Below are positions 10,555 to 18,788 of a stretch of 64,000 bases of DNA, in pieces. The stretch's first letter is position 1. Each line of letters begins with the position of its first letter. The position numbers and the translations under genes were made by a program. Location: assembly GCF_036549475.1 (NCBI RefSeq), contig NZ_JAZHLI010000010.1, positions 39,380 through 103,379 on the forward strand, in the 5' to 3' direction. The stretch is from Aurantimonas sp036549475. GTDB lineage: Bacteria > Pseudomonadota > Alphaproteobacteria > Rhizobiales > Rhizobiaceae. Under the pieces are notes generated by a model, which worked only from the letters and a program-made list of their open reading frames with translations, did no database searches and was not told the DNA's origin.

Positions 10555-10592
10555 GGGAAAGCCGGAAGCGTTTCTGCGACGGGCTTTTCCTT
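10555..10592 (+). terminator. Possible terminator of the cold-shock gene
   Basis: GGGAAAGCC pairs imperfectly (one bulge) with GGGCTTTTCC across a 17-nt loop, 60 bp after the csp stop. There is only a short T-run within and after the stem, so efficiency is uncertain. Confidence 0.35.
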
Positions 10593-10692
10593 CAGACGCC
10601 GCACCGTTTCATTTCGACACGGAAGCGTCTGGCACGCAACGTGCAAGGCCACCTCCGAATGCCTGCAAAAGGCCGAAACGGGAGTGCGATCC

Positions 10693-11574
10693 ATGTCTCA
10701 ACGCCATCGACCGAGCCAACGCGGAACCGGCGGCCTTGCCGTCGCTGCCAGCCTCGCCGCGATGTTGCTGACGGCTACCTCCGCCGGGAGCCAAACCTAT
10801 CTCGACGGGGGCGGCGGCAGCAGTTCCCGGCCCCAGACCAGCGATCCCACGGGCGGCTTTCTTGACGGCGGCGGGCCCTTGCAGCGCCGATCCGGCACGC
10901 GCGCCGGCAATCGCCGCGGCGGCTTTCTCGATGATGGCGGCAACATCAGCACCCGGCCCGACATCGTCATCGGTTCCGGTCGCGACGAAGAATTCCTGCG
11001 GGACGGGGGTTCCATCACCACTGCTCCGGACATCGTCTTCTCGGACGAACGCGAGGAATTTCTCGAGGATGGCGGTTCGATCACGGTCGAGCCGAATGTC
11101 CTGATTGATGGCAGGCACTTGCGTGGCGGTCGGGGGTGGCAGGAAGTCGCAGCGCCGCGGACCTATCGTCGCTCCTCAGGTTCCTTCACCGTCATCACCA
11201 GCGACATCGGTGACCGCCAAGTGCGCACCGCCGCCTACGCGCCGGCGGACGGCATCAACCGGACGCGACCACGGGCGAAGGTGATCGACGTGGAGAGCAT
11301 GCGCCTCGACAACCGGCCAATGCCGGCGTCCGGCATCGAAGTGATCTACAAGATCGGCGGACCGAAGATCATCCGCATCGCACCGGGCTATGGTCAGCGC
11401 GTTGCCGCGACGGATACGGATCGGGCCATGGCGCGACCGACCCCGCGCGCGTCACCACCGTCGGCCCCATGGACCCGCGAATGGCTGGACCGCTGCACCC
11501 GCGAACACGAAAGCTTCGATCCCGACTACGGCACCTATGTCGACGCCTCTGGCCAGTCGCAGTTCTGCGACTGA
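10693..11574 (+). CDS. Secreted repeat protein with BA14K-like C-terminus
   Basis: The 293-residue product starts with a signal peptide (residues 1-33, ending TSAGSQ). Residues 36-140 hold five degenerate repeats built on a FLxDGG core: YLDGGGG, GFLDGGG, GFLDDGGNI, EFLRDGGSI, EFLEDGGSI, the last three followed by PDIV/PNVL strands at about 21-residue spacing. The end, WLDRCTREHESFDPDYGTYV followed by GQSQFCD, matches the BA14K-type pattern (C..R..SFDP..GTY....G...C) found on exported rhizobial proteins. The start at 10693 has GGGAG eight bases upstream; the open frame extends further up without a signal sequence. The repeat region itself is not a family I can name. A cell-surface or periplasmic role is inferred. 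Confidence 0.7.
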   Translation: MSQRHRPSQRGTGGLAVAASLAAMLLTATSAGSQTYLDGGGGSSSRPQTSDPTGGFLDGGGPLQRRSGTRAGNRRGGFLDDGGNISTRPDIVIGSGRDEEFLRDGGSITTAPDIVFSDEREEFLEDGGSITVEPNVLIDGRHLRGGRGWQEVAAPRTYRRSSGSFTVITSDIGDRQVRTAAYAPADGINRTRPRAKVIDVESMRLDNRPMPASGIEVIYKIGGPKIIRIAPGYGQRVAATDTDRAMARPTPRASPPSAPWTREWLDRCTREHESFDPDYGTYVDASGQSQFCD

Positions 11575-11598
11575 TGGCAGGGGCCGCGACCGTATCGG

Positions 11599-12240
11599 TC
11601 AGGTGAGGAACGGATTGCCACGGCGCTCGTCGCCGAGGCGTCCGCCTGGGCCGTGGCCGCAGATGAACCCCACGTCATCGCCGAGCGGCAGGACCTTGTC
11701 CTTGATCGACGCGATCAATGTCGCATGGTCGCCGCCGGGCAGATCGGTCCGACCGATCGAGCCGGTGAACAGGACATCTCCTGCATGCAGGAACTTGGCT
11801 GCCCTGTCGTAGAAGACGACGTGACCAGGCGCATGGCCGGGCGTGTGCAGCACCTCGAACCGGTGGCCGGCGAAACCGACCGTATCGCCCTCTTCCAGCC
11901 AGCGGTCCGGGGTGCAGTTTCGGACCGCGCCCGCAATCCCGAACATGCGAGCCTGTTCCGACAGTCCGGCGAGAAGGAAGGCGTCGTCCTGGTGCGGGCC
12001 GACGATCTCGACGCCGAGGCGCTCCTTCAGTTCCATGGCTCCGCCCGCGTGGTCGATATGGCCATGGGTCAGCCATATCGCCTCGATGGTGACGCCCGCC
12101 TTCTCGATCGCCGCCACGATCCGGTCGACGTCGCCGCCTGGATCCACCACGACACCGACCCTGTCTTCGGCGTCGAAGAGGATGCAGCAATTCTGCTGGA
12201 ACGGCGTGACGGGGACGATCTGGGCATTGAGTGTGGTCAC
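11599..12240 (-). CDS. MBL-fold metallo-hydrolase (glyoxalase II-like)
   Basis: The 213-residue protein has the full metallo-beta-lactamase metal site: THGHIDHAGG (residues about 57-66), LHTPGHAPGHVVFY, LHAGDVLFTGSIGRTDLPGG and FICGHGPGG. It ends with the standard DERRGNPFL. Members hydrolyse thioesters such as S-lactoylglutathione or act on persulfides; the exact substrate is not fixed by sequence. The opening VTTLNAQIVPVTPFQQNC begins with GTG at 12240. No ATG lies upstream near the family start, so GTG is taken although its ribosome-binding site is weak. It is separated from ilvE by a strong hairpin at 12308-12336. Confidence 0.85.
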   Translation of the reverse strand: MTTLNAQIVPVTPFQQNCCILFDAEDRVGVVVDPGGDVDRIVAAIEKAGVTIEAIWLTHGHIDHAGGAMELKERLGVEIVGPHQDDAFLLAGLSEQARMFGIAGAVRNCTPDRWLEEGDTVGFAGHRFEVLHTPGHAPGHVVFYDRAAKFLHAGDVLFTGSIGRTDLPGGDHATLIASIKDKVLPLGDDVGFICGHGPGGRLGDERRGNPFLT

Positions 12241-12307
12241 GGGAGCCTCGGGCGTCGATTGATGTGCCCGGCTGTTAACGTGGAGCGGATAGCGGAGGCA
12301 AGCTTGG

Positions 12308-12336
12308 TGTCCGGTCGCGACGGTCGCGACCGGACA
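12308..12336. repeat. Near-perfect 29-nt palindrome between ilvE and the MBL gene
   Basis: TGTCCGGTCGCGAC (12308-12321) is followed after one base by its exact reverse complement (12323-12336). In the minus-strand transcript it forms a 14-bp stem 27 bases after the ilvE stop. No T-run follows, so it may be a Rho-type or mRNA-protecting hairpin, or a protein-binding operator. Confidence 0.6.
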
Positions 12337-12362
12337 GGATGAGATGCCAGGCTTCGTGGGGC

Positions 12363-13253
12363 TTATTCGGCAGCGGCGCGCCGCGGTTGCACGACAGCGG
12401 TGTAGTCCTCGACCAGACGACGCGTGGTCTCGCCCGGGGTGAAGCGCCATTCGGCGATCTCCGATACCGGCGTGACCTCGGCGGCGGTGCCGCAGAGAAA
12501 GCATTCGTCGAATTCGGCGAGTTCCTCCGGCATGATCACACGCTCGCGCACCTCGATACCGCGCCGCTTGGCCAGTTCGATCACCGTGCGACGGGTGATG
12601 CCATCGAGGAAGCAGTCAGGGATTGGCGTATGAATGACACCGTCCTTGACGAAGAAGACGTTGGCGCCCGTCGCTTCGGCCACCTGCCCGCGCCAGTCCA
12701 GCATCAGCGCGTCCGCATAACCCTTGGCCTCTGCCGCGTGCTTGGAAATCGTACAGATCATGTAGAGGCCGGTTGCCTTGGCCTTGGACGGTGCCGTACG
12801 TGGATCGGGCCGGCGATACTCGGCGAGATCGAGCCGAATGCCTTTCATCCTCTGCTCCGGGGCGAAATAGCTCGGCCACTGCCAGATGGCGATCGCGACA
12901 TTGATCCGGTTCTTCTGGGCCGACACGCCCATCATCTCGGAGCCGCGGAAAGCGATCGGCCGGACGTAGGCGTCGGTGAATCCCTGGCGCACCAAGAGTT
13001 CCTCCGTGGCCGTGTCGATTTCGTCGGCGCTGTAGGGGATATCGAAGCCGAGCATGCGGCCCGAGGCGATCAGCCGCTCGGTATGCTCGCGTAACTTGAA
13101 GACGGTGCCACCATAGGCGCGCTCGCCTTCGAAGACCGCGCTGGCGTAGTGCAGGCCATGGGTCAGGACGTGGATCTTGGCATCTTTCCAGGGCACGAAC
13201 TCGCCGTTGTACCAGATTTCGCCCTCAAGCTGGTCGAATGGAACACTGCTCAT
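12363..13253 (-). CDS. ilvE: Branched-chain amino acid aminotransferase
   Basis: This 296-residue fold-type IV PLP enzyme interconverts branched-chain 2-oxo acids and Val, Leu or Ile with glutamate as amino donor. Recognisable parts are YNGEFVPWKDAKIHVLTHGL, SAVFEGERAYGG, the lysine-containing SKAKATGLYM, the phosphate-binding ATGANVFFVKDG and the Thr-rich DGITRRTVIELA, and CGTAAEVTPV near the end. The length is usual. The start MSSVPFDQLEGEIWYNG at 13253 directly precedes the conserved strand. It diverges from a MarR / two-component operon, an arrangement known from other Rhizobiales. Confidence 0.93.
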   Translation of the reverse strand: MSSVPFDQLEGEIWYNGEFVPWKDAKIHVLTHGLHYASAVFEGERAYGGTVFKLREHTERLIASGRMLGFDIPYSADEIDTATEELLVRQGFTDAYVRPIAFRGSEMMGVSAQKNRINVAIAIWQWPSYFAPEQRMKGIRLDLAEYRRPDPRTAPSKAKATGLYMICTISKHAAEAKGYADALMLDWRGQVAEATGANVFFVKDGVIHTPIPDCFLDGITRRTVIELAKRRGIEVRERVIMPEELAEFDECFLCGTAAEVTPVSEIAEWRFTPGETTRRLVEDYTAVVQPRRAAAE

Positions 13254-13413
13254 GGTTTTCGACGCCTGTCCCGGCGTCCTCCCTATACGAGGTGTAGCGG
13301 CGATCGGCGTCTAGCCGAGTCGTGGCTGGTTTGCCGACCGCACCCCGCCTTTTCACGATACGGGTTGCCCGAAGTCGACAATGGGCCGGGAGCGGAATGG
13401 TCGCAAGCGACGG

Positions 13414-13442
13414 TTTCCACTCTCGCTGGCAAGGTGTAACAA
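13414..13442 (+). promoter_or_regulatory. Candidate promoter for the MarR / two-component operon
   Basis: TTTCCA (13414-13419) and TAACAA (13437-13442) are separated by 17 bp and lie just upstream of the GTG start at 13464. Each hexamer matches the sigma-70 consensus at four of six positions, so this is only suggestive. Confidence 0.3.
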
Positions 13443-13463
13443 TAGAACCAAATTACGTCAACA

Positions 13464-14027
13464 GTGCTGACCTATATTGTGGATGCCGCCCTGACCGCCG
13501 ATGACCGTGCACCGGACGCCGAAGATCTGATCGTACGTGAACCACTCCCTACAAGCGGGGAACTGGACTTCCGGATGATCGAGCTGCTGTTCTTTGCCTA
13601 CCGCGAATTCACGACCGACGCGGATTCCATTCTGATCCGCTATGGGTTCGGACGAGCCCATCACCGGGTTCTTCATTTCGTCAACCGCGATCCGGGTATG
13701 ACCATCGCCGAGCTCCTCGACCTCCTTCAAATTACCAAGCAGTCGCTGTCGCGGGTGTTGCGGCAATTGATCGACGGCGGATTCGTGCAGCAAATGCCCG
13801 GCGTCGAGGACCGACGCCAGCGCTGCTTGTTCCCGACCGAGCGCGGACGAGCCCTGACACTGGAACTGTCGCGCGCCCAGGCAAGGCGGATCGAGGCAGC
13901 GCTGGAGAGTACGGCGCCGGCCGACGCCGGACCGATTGGTGCCTTCCTGATGGAGATGGCAGACGACAGGCCAACGACGCGGGAATGGTTCAAGAAGAAG
14001 GGCATCGACCGAAAGGAACCGCTATGA
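13464..14027 (+). CDS. MarR-family regulator (PetP-like)
   Basis: The 187-residue protein has a winged helix-turn-helix: FGRAHHRVLHFVNRDPGMTI, then LLDLLQITKQSLSRVLRQLI and the wing PGVEDRRQRCLFPTERGRAL. MarR proteins bind palindromic DNA and often respond to small ligands. The frame opens with GTG at 13464 (VLTYIVDAAL); a second GTG at 13479 is an alternative. The stop overlaps the response-regulator start (ATGA). The MarR plus OmpR-type regulator pair resembles petP-petR of Rhodobacter capsulatus, where it was linked to cytochrome bc1 expression. The regulatory target here is inference. Confidence 0.8.
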   Translation: MLTYIVDAALTADDRAPDAEDLIVREPLPTSGELDFRMIELLFFAYREFTTDADSILIRYGFGRAHHRVLHFVNRDPGMTIAELLDLLQITKQSLSRVLRQLIDGGFVQQMPGVEDRRQRCLFPTERGRALTLELSRAQARRIEAALESTAPADAGPIGAFLMEMADDRPTTREWFKKKGIDRKEPL

Positions 14028-14758
14028 CCGAGCTGACGGAGACGAGCGCGACGGCAGGTAGATCGACCGCTCCACTCGGGGATGACGCCCCCCACATCCT
14101 CGTCATCGATGATGATCGCCGGATTCGGTCACTCCTGCTGCGGTTCCTCAGCGAACAGCATTTCCGGGTGTCGGTCGCAGCCGATGCGGCCGAAGCCCGG
14201 CGGATTCTCGAGGGCCTCGATTTTGATCTTCTGGTCGTCGACGTGATGATGCCAGGCGAAAGCGGCATCGAACTGGTCCGCTCGCTGCGCAGGAACAGGC
14301 AAGCACCGATCCTGATGCTGACGGCGCGCTCGGAAACCGAGCATCGCATCGAGGGCCTGGAAGCTGGCGCCGACGATTATCTGGCCAAGCCCTTCGACCC
14401 GCGCGAATTGCTGTTGCGAGTCAACAATATCCTGCGGCGCGGCGGCCAGGCGCCGATCCAGAAGCTGGAGCATATCCGATTCGGCCCCTTCACTTTCTCG
14501 CTGTCGCGCTGCGAATTGAAGCGGGGCGCGGAAATCATCCGGCTGACCGATCGCGAAAAGGCGATGATGTCGCAATTCGCAGGCAATGCGGGGGAGACAA
14601 TCCCCCGCCAGGATCTTCTCGGCGACGAGACCGAGGTCGGCGAGCGCACCGTCGACGTCCAGATCAATCGTCTGCGGCGAAAGATCGAGGGCGACCCGGC
14701 CAATCCAATGTGGCTGCAGACCGTCCGCGGCATCGGCTACCGCCTCAACACGGATTGA
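14024..14758 (+). CDS. OmpR-family response regulator (PetR-like)
   Basis: The 244-residue protein has a receiver domain with the acidic pocket (ILVIDDDRRIRS), the phosphoacceptor Asp at residue 73 in VVDVMMPGESG, and a conserved Lys in DYLAKPFDPREL. A winged-helix DNA-binding domain follows, ending ERTVDVQINRLRRKIEGDP and TVRGIGYRLNTD. AAAGGA precedes the ATG, which overlaps the MarR stop. Together with the adjacent kinase it forms a complete two-component system; the MarR protein is likely a co-regulator. The resemblance to PetR is by domain order and context, not by a proven target. Confidence 0.9.
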   Translation: MTELTETSATAGRSTAPLGDDAPHILVIDDDRRIRSLLLRFLSEQHFRVSVAADAAEARRILEGLDFDLLVVDVMMPGESGIELVRSLRRNRQAPILMLTARSETEHRIEGLEAGADDYLAKPFDPRELLLRVNNILRRGGQAPIQKLEHIRFGPFTFSLSRCELKRGAEIIRLTDREKAMMSQFAGNAGETIPRQDLLGDETEVGERTVDVQINRLRRKIEGDPANPMWLQTVRGIGYRLNTD

Positions 14759-14767
14759 GCGGCCGAC

Positions 14768-16243
14768 ATGTCCCTTCTCGGACGACTCATACAGCAACAG
14801 CGCCGGTGGATTCAACTTCGGCGCAGCATCCCGGCGTCGCAGAATGATCGCCGGGGCTGGCGGCCACATTGGCGACCGGGCCGGCTGCCCTCACTCGACA
14901 TCTGGCGCGGTCCGCTGCGGCCGCTCCCGAGGATCATCCAGCGATACATGCCCAAGGGGCTCTACGCCCGCTCGTTGATCATCATCATCGCGCCGGTCGT
15001 TCTTCTCCAATGCGTCGTGACGGTTGTGTTCATGGAACGGCACTGGCAACTCGTCACCCTGAGACTGTCGGAAGCCGTGGTGCAGGACATCGCCGCTATC
15101 ACCGCTATTGTGGAGTCGCGGCCGCTCGCCTCGGACTACAACGACATCATCCGCATCGCTCGCGACAATCTTGATCTCAATGTCTCGGTTCTACCGGCTG
15201 AACCGTTGCCGCCGCCCGCGCCCAAGCCGTTCTTTAATATCCTCGACGGCATCCTTAGCGAGGAACTGACCCGTCAGATCGGCCGGCCTTTCTGGATCGA
15301 CACCGTCGGGAATTCAAAGATCGTCGAGATCCGGATCCGGCTGGACGATCGCGTGATGCGGGTCTTCGCCACCCGCAACTCGGCCTATGCATCCAACACT
15401 CACATCTTTCTGGTCTGGATGGTCGGCACATCGCTGGTTCTGATGATCATTGCGGTGCTGTTTCTGCGTAACCAGATCCGCCCCATCCAGACACTGGCGG
15501 CGGCGGCTGACGGTTTCGGCCGCGGCCAGCCGATGCCCCCGGACTTTCGCCCGCGCGGTGCCTCGGAAGTCCGCCGCGCATCTCTCGCCTTCATCCAGAT
15601 GCGCGACCGGATCGAGCGGCAGATGGAACAGCGAACCGCCATGCTGACCGGCGTCAGCCACGACCTGCGCACCATCCTGACCCGCTTCCGCCTGCAGTTG
15701 GCGCTGCTTGGCGAAGGCGAGGATCAAGACGAACTGAACGCCGATGTCGACGAGATGCAGCGGATGCTGGAAGGCTATCTGGCATTCGCCAGAAATGAGG
15801 CGGCCGAGGAGATCGGCGAGCTCGATCTGGCACCGATGCTGACCAAGTTCCGCAACGAAGCCAAACTGAAGGGCAAGCATCTGGAACTGGTTATCGATGG
15901 CGACCCTCGCATTGCCGTGCGTCCGGACTCCTTCACCCGGATGGTGACCAACATCGTGACGAATGCCATGCGCCACGGTGACCAGGTCAAGGTCGCGGCG
16001 ACCCATGAGGAGCGCTGGCTGACAATCACGGTTGAGGATGACGGACCGGGCGTTGCGGCGGAGCAGCGCGAAGAGGTCTTCAAACCCTTCGTGCGCCTCG
16101 ACACGGCGCGCAATATCGACAGTGGTGGGACAGGCCTCGGTCTTGCGATCGCCCGCGACATCGCCCGCAGCTTCGGCGGCGATATTCTGCTGTCGGATTC
16201 GAAGCTTGGCGGTCTGCGGGCACTTATCCGCGTGCCGGCCTGA
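14768..16243 (+). CDS. Sensor histidine kinase (EnvZ-like)
   Basis: The 491-residue kinase has two membrane helices (about residues 69-91, IIIIAPVVLLQCVVTVVF, and about 215-238, VWMVGTSLVLMIIAVLFL) enclosing a periplasmic sensor of about 120 residues. A HAMP segment follows (RNQIRPIQTLAAAA). The phosphoacceptor His is at residue 298 in GVSHDLRTILTRFRL, the N box is TNIVTNAMRHG (Asn about 399), and the G boxes are EDDGPGV and GGTGLGLAIARDI. It is unusual in having about 65 Arg/Trp-rich cytoplasmic residues before the first helix. It lies nine bases after the response-regulator gene and is its cognate kinase by position. Confidence 0.9.
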   Translation: MSLLGRLIQQQRRWIQLRRSIPASQNDRRGWRPHWRPGRLPSLDIWRGPLRPLPRIIQRYMPKGLYARSLIIIIAPVVLLQCVVTVVFMERHWQLVTLRLSEAVVQDIAAITAIVESRPLASDYNDIIRIARDNLDLNVSVLPAEPLPPPAPKPFFNILDGILSEELTRQIGRPFWIDTVGNSKIVEIRIRLDDRVMRVFATRNSAYASNTHIFLVWMVGTSLVLMIIAVLFLRNQIRPIQTLAAAADGFGRGQPMPPDFRPRGASEVRRASLAFIQMRDRIERQMEQRTAMLTGVSHDLRTILTRFRLQLALLGEGEDQDELNADVDEMQRMLEGYLAFARNEAAEEIGELDLAPMLTKFRNEAKLKGKHLELVIDGDPRIAVRPDSFTRMVTNIVTNAMRHGDQVKVAATHEERWLTITVEDDGPGVAAEQREEVFKPFVRLDTARNIDSGGTGLGLAIARDIARSFGGDILLSDSKLGGLRALIRVPA

Positions 16244-16254
16244 GGGGAACCACC

Positions 16255-16620
16255 CTAATAGAGCCGTCCGCCCTCGGGCACTTGTATGCTTGGACCAATA
16301 AGGACAACCTCACCCTCCCTGTCGGGCACGCCGAGAGTGAGCACCTCGGACATCATCGGGCCGATCTGACGCGACGGGAAATTGACGACCGCCAGCACCT
16401 GCCGTCCAATCAGCCCCTCCGGCTCGTAGTGCCGGGTGATCTGGGCCGAAGACTTCTTGCGGCCGAGCGGCATGCCGAAATCAATCACCAGTCTGATGGC
16501 GGGCTTGCGCGCTTCCGGGAATGGCGCAGCCTCCACGATGGTACCAACGCGTATGTCGACCTTCATGAAATCGTCGAAGCTGATCTGCGGCGACGGGCTT
16601 TCGTTCTGCGACGCACTCAT
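16255..16620 (-). CDS. csaA: tRNA-binding protein (CsaA-like)
   Basis: The 121-residue protein is a stand-alone EMAP/Arc1-type OB-fold domain: FDDFMKVDIRVGTIVEAAPF, then IDFGMPLGRKKSSAQITRHY, LIGRQVLAVVNFPSRQIGPM and the end GPSIQVPEGGRLY. In Bacillus, CsaA has export-related chaperone activity; in many bacteria it is annotated simply as tRNA-binding. The start MSASQNESPSPQI at 16620 gives the standard domain length. It follows proC by four bases on the same strand and runs convergently toward the histidine kinase. Confidence 0.88.
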   Translation of the reverse strand: MSASQNESPSPQISFDDFMKVDIRVGTIVEAAPFPEARKPAIRLVIDFGMPLGRKKSSAQITRHYEPEGLIGRQVLAVVNFPSRQIGPMMSEVLTLGVPDREGEVVLIGPSIQVPEGGRLY

Positions 16621-16624
16621 CCGG

Positions 16625-17437
16625 CTATTCCTTCGACAGCGCCTCGGCCCGATCGCGCGCCGCACGAACCGCCCGTTCCATCAGCGGCGCCAGCCCGTCA
16701 TCGGCCATCAGAACGTCGAGCGCCGCCTGGGTCGTACCATTGGGCGAGGTAACGTTTCGGCGGAGCCTTTCCGGCGTTTCGTCGGAGCGGATCATCAGTT
16801 CACCGGCTCCGGCGACCGTGTGGCGGGCAAGCCGCATCGCAAGATCTGCCGGGAGCCCTGCGGCCTCGCCTGCCTTGGCCAGGCACTCGGCGAGATAAAA
16901 CACATAGGCTGGGCCGCTCCCCGAAACGCCGGTGACGGCGTCAATCAGCATTTCGCTCTCGACCCATTCCACCGGACCATTGGCTGAGAGCAGGCCGTCG
17001 GCCATCTTGTGACCAGCCTCGTCGACGCGCTCGTTGGCAAAAGCCCCGGTCACGCCACGGCCGATCAGCGCCGGGGTGTTCGGCATGGCGCGCACCACCG
17101 GGTGCTCGCCGAGCAGCGCCTCGATGGCAGCGATCGTCGTACCAGCAGCGATCGAGACGACGAGGCTATCACGCGTCAGCGCTTCGCGCAGATCCGGCAG
17201 CGCCGCACCCATCATCTGCGGCTTCACAGCCAGCAACGCGACATCGAAATTGCTCTCAGGCACAGAAGTGGCGTGGCGGACGCCGTAGTGCTCGATCAGC
17301 GGACGCAGAGTCTCACCGATCTTGGGATCGACCACGAGCACTCTTGCGGGGTCTAGGCCTTTGTCCAGCCATCCACCGAGCAGCGCCGCCCCCATGTTTC
17401 CACCACCGAGAAGCAGGATGTGCTGGGTCGTCGCCAT
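16625..17437 (-). CDS. proC: Pyrroline-5-carboxylate reductase
   Basis: The 270-residue enzyme reduces pyrroline-5-carboxylate to proline with NAD(P)H, the last step of proline synthesis. The Rossmann motif ILLLGGGNMGAALLGG opens the protein, DVALLAVKPQMMGAALPDLR is the conserved strand, and the C-terminal signature is seen as DAVTGVSGSGPAYVFYLAE. The length is normal. The start MATTQHILLL at 17437 is one base after the stop of the YbjN gene, so the two are likely cotranscribed and coupled. Confidence 0.94.
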   Translation of the reverse strand: MATTQHILLLGGGNMGAALLGGWLDKGLDPARVLVVDPKIGETLRPLIEHYGVRHATSVPESNFDVALLAVKPQMMGAALPDLREALTRDSLVVSIAAGTTIAAIEALLGEHPVVRAMPNTPALIGRGVTGAFANERVDEAGHKMADGLLSANGPVEWVESEMLIDAVTGVSGSGPAYVFYLAECLAKAGEAAGLPADLAMRLARHTVAGAGELMIRSDETPERLRRNVTSPNGTTQAALDVLMADDGLAPLMERAVRAARDRAEALSKE

Positions 17438-17438
17438 G

Positions 17439-17939
17439 TCAGGCCTCGCCTTCGGTCTCGAAAAGGGCACAGGCCAGTGCCTCCTTCGCCGACTTGTCAG
17501 CCCAGATGACGAACTGGAAAGCCTGATAGAAGCGCTCGCAGCTTTCCAGCGCGCTGGTCAGCATTCGCTCAGCCTGCTGTGTGGTCGGCTCCGCACCGCC
17601 GGACAGCAGCAGGGCATGGCGGAACATCACCGCATTCTCGTTCTGCCAGAGGTCGAAATGCCCGAGCAGGAGCTTTTCGTTGATCGACGCGAGAAGTTGC
17701 AGCACCTCGGTGCGGCGATGCGCCGGAATTCTGAGGTCGAAGGCGCAGCCCAGATGCAGCGCCTCGATATCCTCGACCCAGGAGAACGATACCGAATAGT
17801 CGGTCCACACCCCGGCGACCGCAACCGCAAGTTCGTCGTCACAGGAGCGTTCGAATGCCCATTCACGCGCCGAAGCCACCCATTCGATCATGTCGACCGG
17901 GTTGGATTGGCGCAATGAGGCGAATTCAGTCAATTGCAT
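17439..17939 (-). CDS. YbjN-domain protein
   Basis: This 166-residue alpha/beta protein belongs to the YbjN (type III secretion chaperone-like) group: MIEWVASAREWAFERSCDDE, then SFSWVEDIEALHLGCAFDL, ASINEKLLLGHFDLW and NAVMFRHALLLSGG. YbjN proteins are cytoplasmic and linked to motility and stress phenotypes in enterobacteria; the mechanism is unknown. In rhizobia it is typically the gene before proC, as here. The start at 17939 fits the family start. Confidence 0.85.
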   Translation of the reverse strand: MQLTEFASLRQSNPVDMIEWVASAREWAFERSCDDELAVAVAGVWTDYSVSFSWVEDIEALHLGCAFDLRIPAHRRTEVLQLLASINEKLLLGHFDLWQNENAVMFRHALLLSGGAEPTTQQAERMLTSALESCERFYQAFQFVIWADKSAKEALACALFETEGEA

Positions 17940-18154
17940 GTAAGTCCCCGTGTCCGCATCGGCAGGATTCCGTTTCCCGCAACGGCTCTCCCACCCGGGG
18001 TGTCACACTGCCTCGTGTCGAATCACCCTTATGAATCAGCATATAGACGGGGAGTCGTCGGCTTAAGGGGATTAACGGATAATTCACCGTTCGTCGGATT
18101 CGGGCGAGTCGGAGGAGGCCGGCGTCGAGTCTTAAGCGACTCTCGGCAAAGGCT

Positions 18155-18182
18155 TTTCGGGCGCATTGAACGACGCCCGAAA
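18155..18182 (-). terminator. Hairpin downstream of ubiK, probable terminator
   Basis: TTTCGGGCG (18155-18163) is fully complementary to CGCCCGAAA (18174-18182), a 9-bp stem with a 10-nt loop, 38 bases after the ubiK stop on the minus strand. The following minus-strand sequence has only a weak T content. Confidence 0.5.
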
Positions 18183-18219
18183 GTTGTTGATAGCCTGTGG
18201 AGAACCAGGCTTTCAGCGA

Positions 18220-18504
18220 TCAGGAGGTAGCGTCACCACCACTCATGCGGGCTTCGAGATCGGCCAGCCGCTTCTTCAGCGCCTCGTTCTCGGTGCGCGC
18301 CTTCACTGCCATGTCGCGGACAGCTTCGAATTCCTCGCGCTGAACAAGGTCCATCTGGTTCAGCAACCGCTCTCCCTGAGCGCGGAACACCGTCTCCATC
18401 TCTCGGCGAACGCCCTGCGCGGCGCCCGCCGCATCGGTCATCACCCGCGCGAACTCGTCGAGCATCCGGTTGGGGCCTTGGCGGCCGGGGCCTGTCCTGG
18501 ACAT
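18220..18504 (-). CDS. ubiK: Accessory factor UbiK family protein (BMFP domain)
   Basis: The 94-residue protein has the BMFP pattern: RMLDEFARVMTDAAGAAQGV, then EMETVFRAQGERLLNQMDLV, QREEFEAVRDMAVKARTENE and a C-terminal coiled coil LKKRLADLEARM. In gammaproteobacteria UbiK assists the aerobic ubiquinone-synthesis complex and binds lipids; the role is inferred here by family. The start MSRTGPGRQGPN at 18504 gives normal length; the frame stays open upstream but without family features. It diverges from lgt. Confidence 0.85.
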   Translation of the reverse strand: MSRTGPGRQGPNRMLDEFARVMTDAAGAAQGVRREMETVFRAQGERLLNQMDLVQREEFEAVRDMAVKARTENEALKKRLADLEARMSGGDATS

Positions 18505-18788
18505 AGGTGGTCTCCGCTTTGCGTTGTCACGCCTTCTGTTCAAGTTGCAGGTAGAGAGCGCCTGGGGCGATGGCAATGGCGCCGGTGTTGCGGCGGATCG
18601 CTGTGCGTTCGCTGTTCCAGCGTCATCTCGTTTGTGCAAAAGAACGAGAGGTTGAAAGTCGCGCGGGGCTGACATTTGCTCGCCGTGGCGTTCCAGCGTT
18701 GTGTGGCTTGACCCTTCCGGTGCCTCGGGCCAAGGTCGCGCGGCTTCATCAAGGGCGCCAGGCGCCGACATTTCTGCACGGCGGACTG
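18505..18788. other. Divergent intergenic region between ubiK and lgt
   Basis: These 284 bases contain the promoters of two divergent genes. I see no protein-like frame, no strong sigma-70 pair and no RNA gene. TTGACC at 18708-18713 is a possible -35 without a good -10. Confidence 0.35.

Noticed and set aside
18190..18203. CCTGTGGAGAAC, similar to a DnaA box
   Set aside because: It is a single imperfect box with no cluster, no AT-rich unwinding element and no origin-linked genes.
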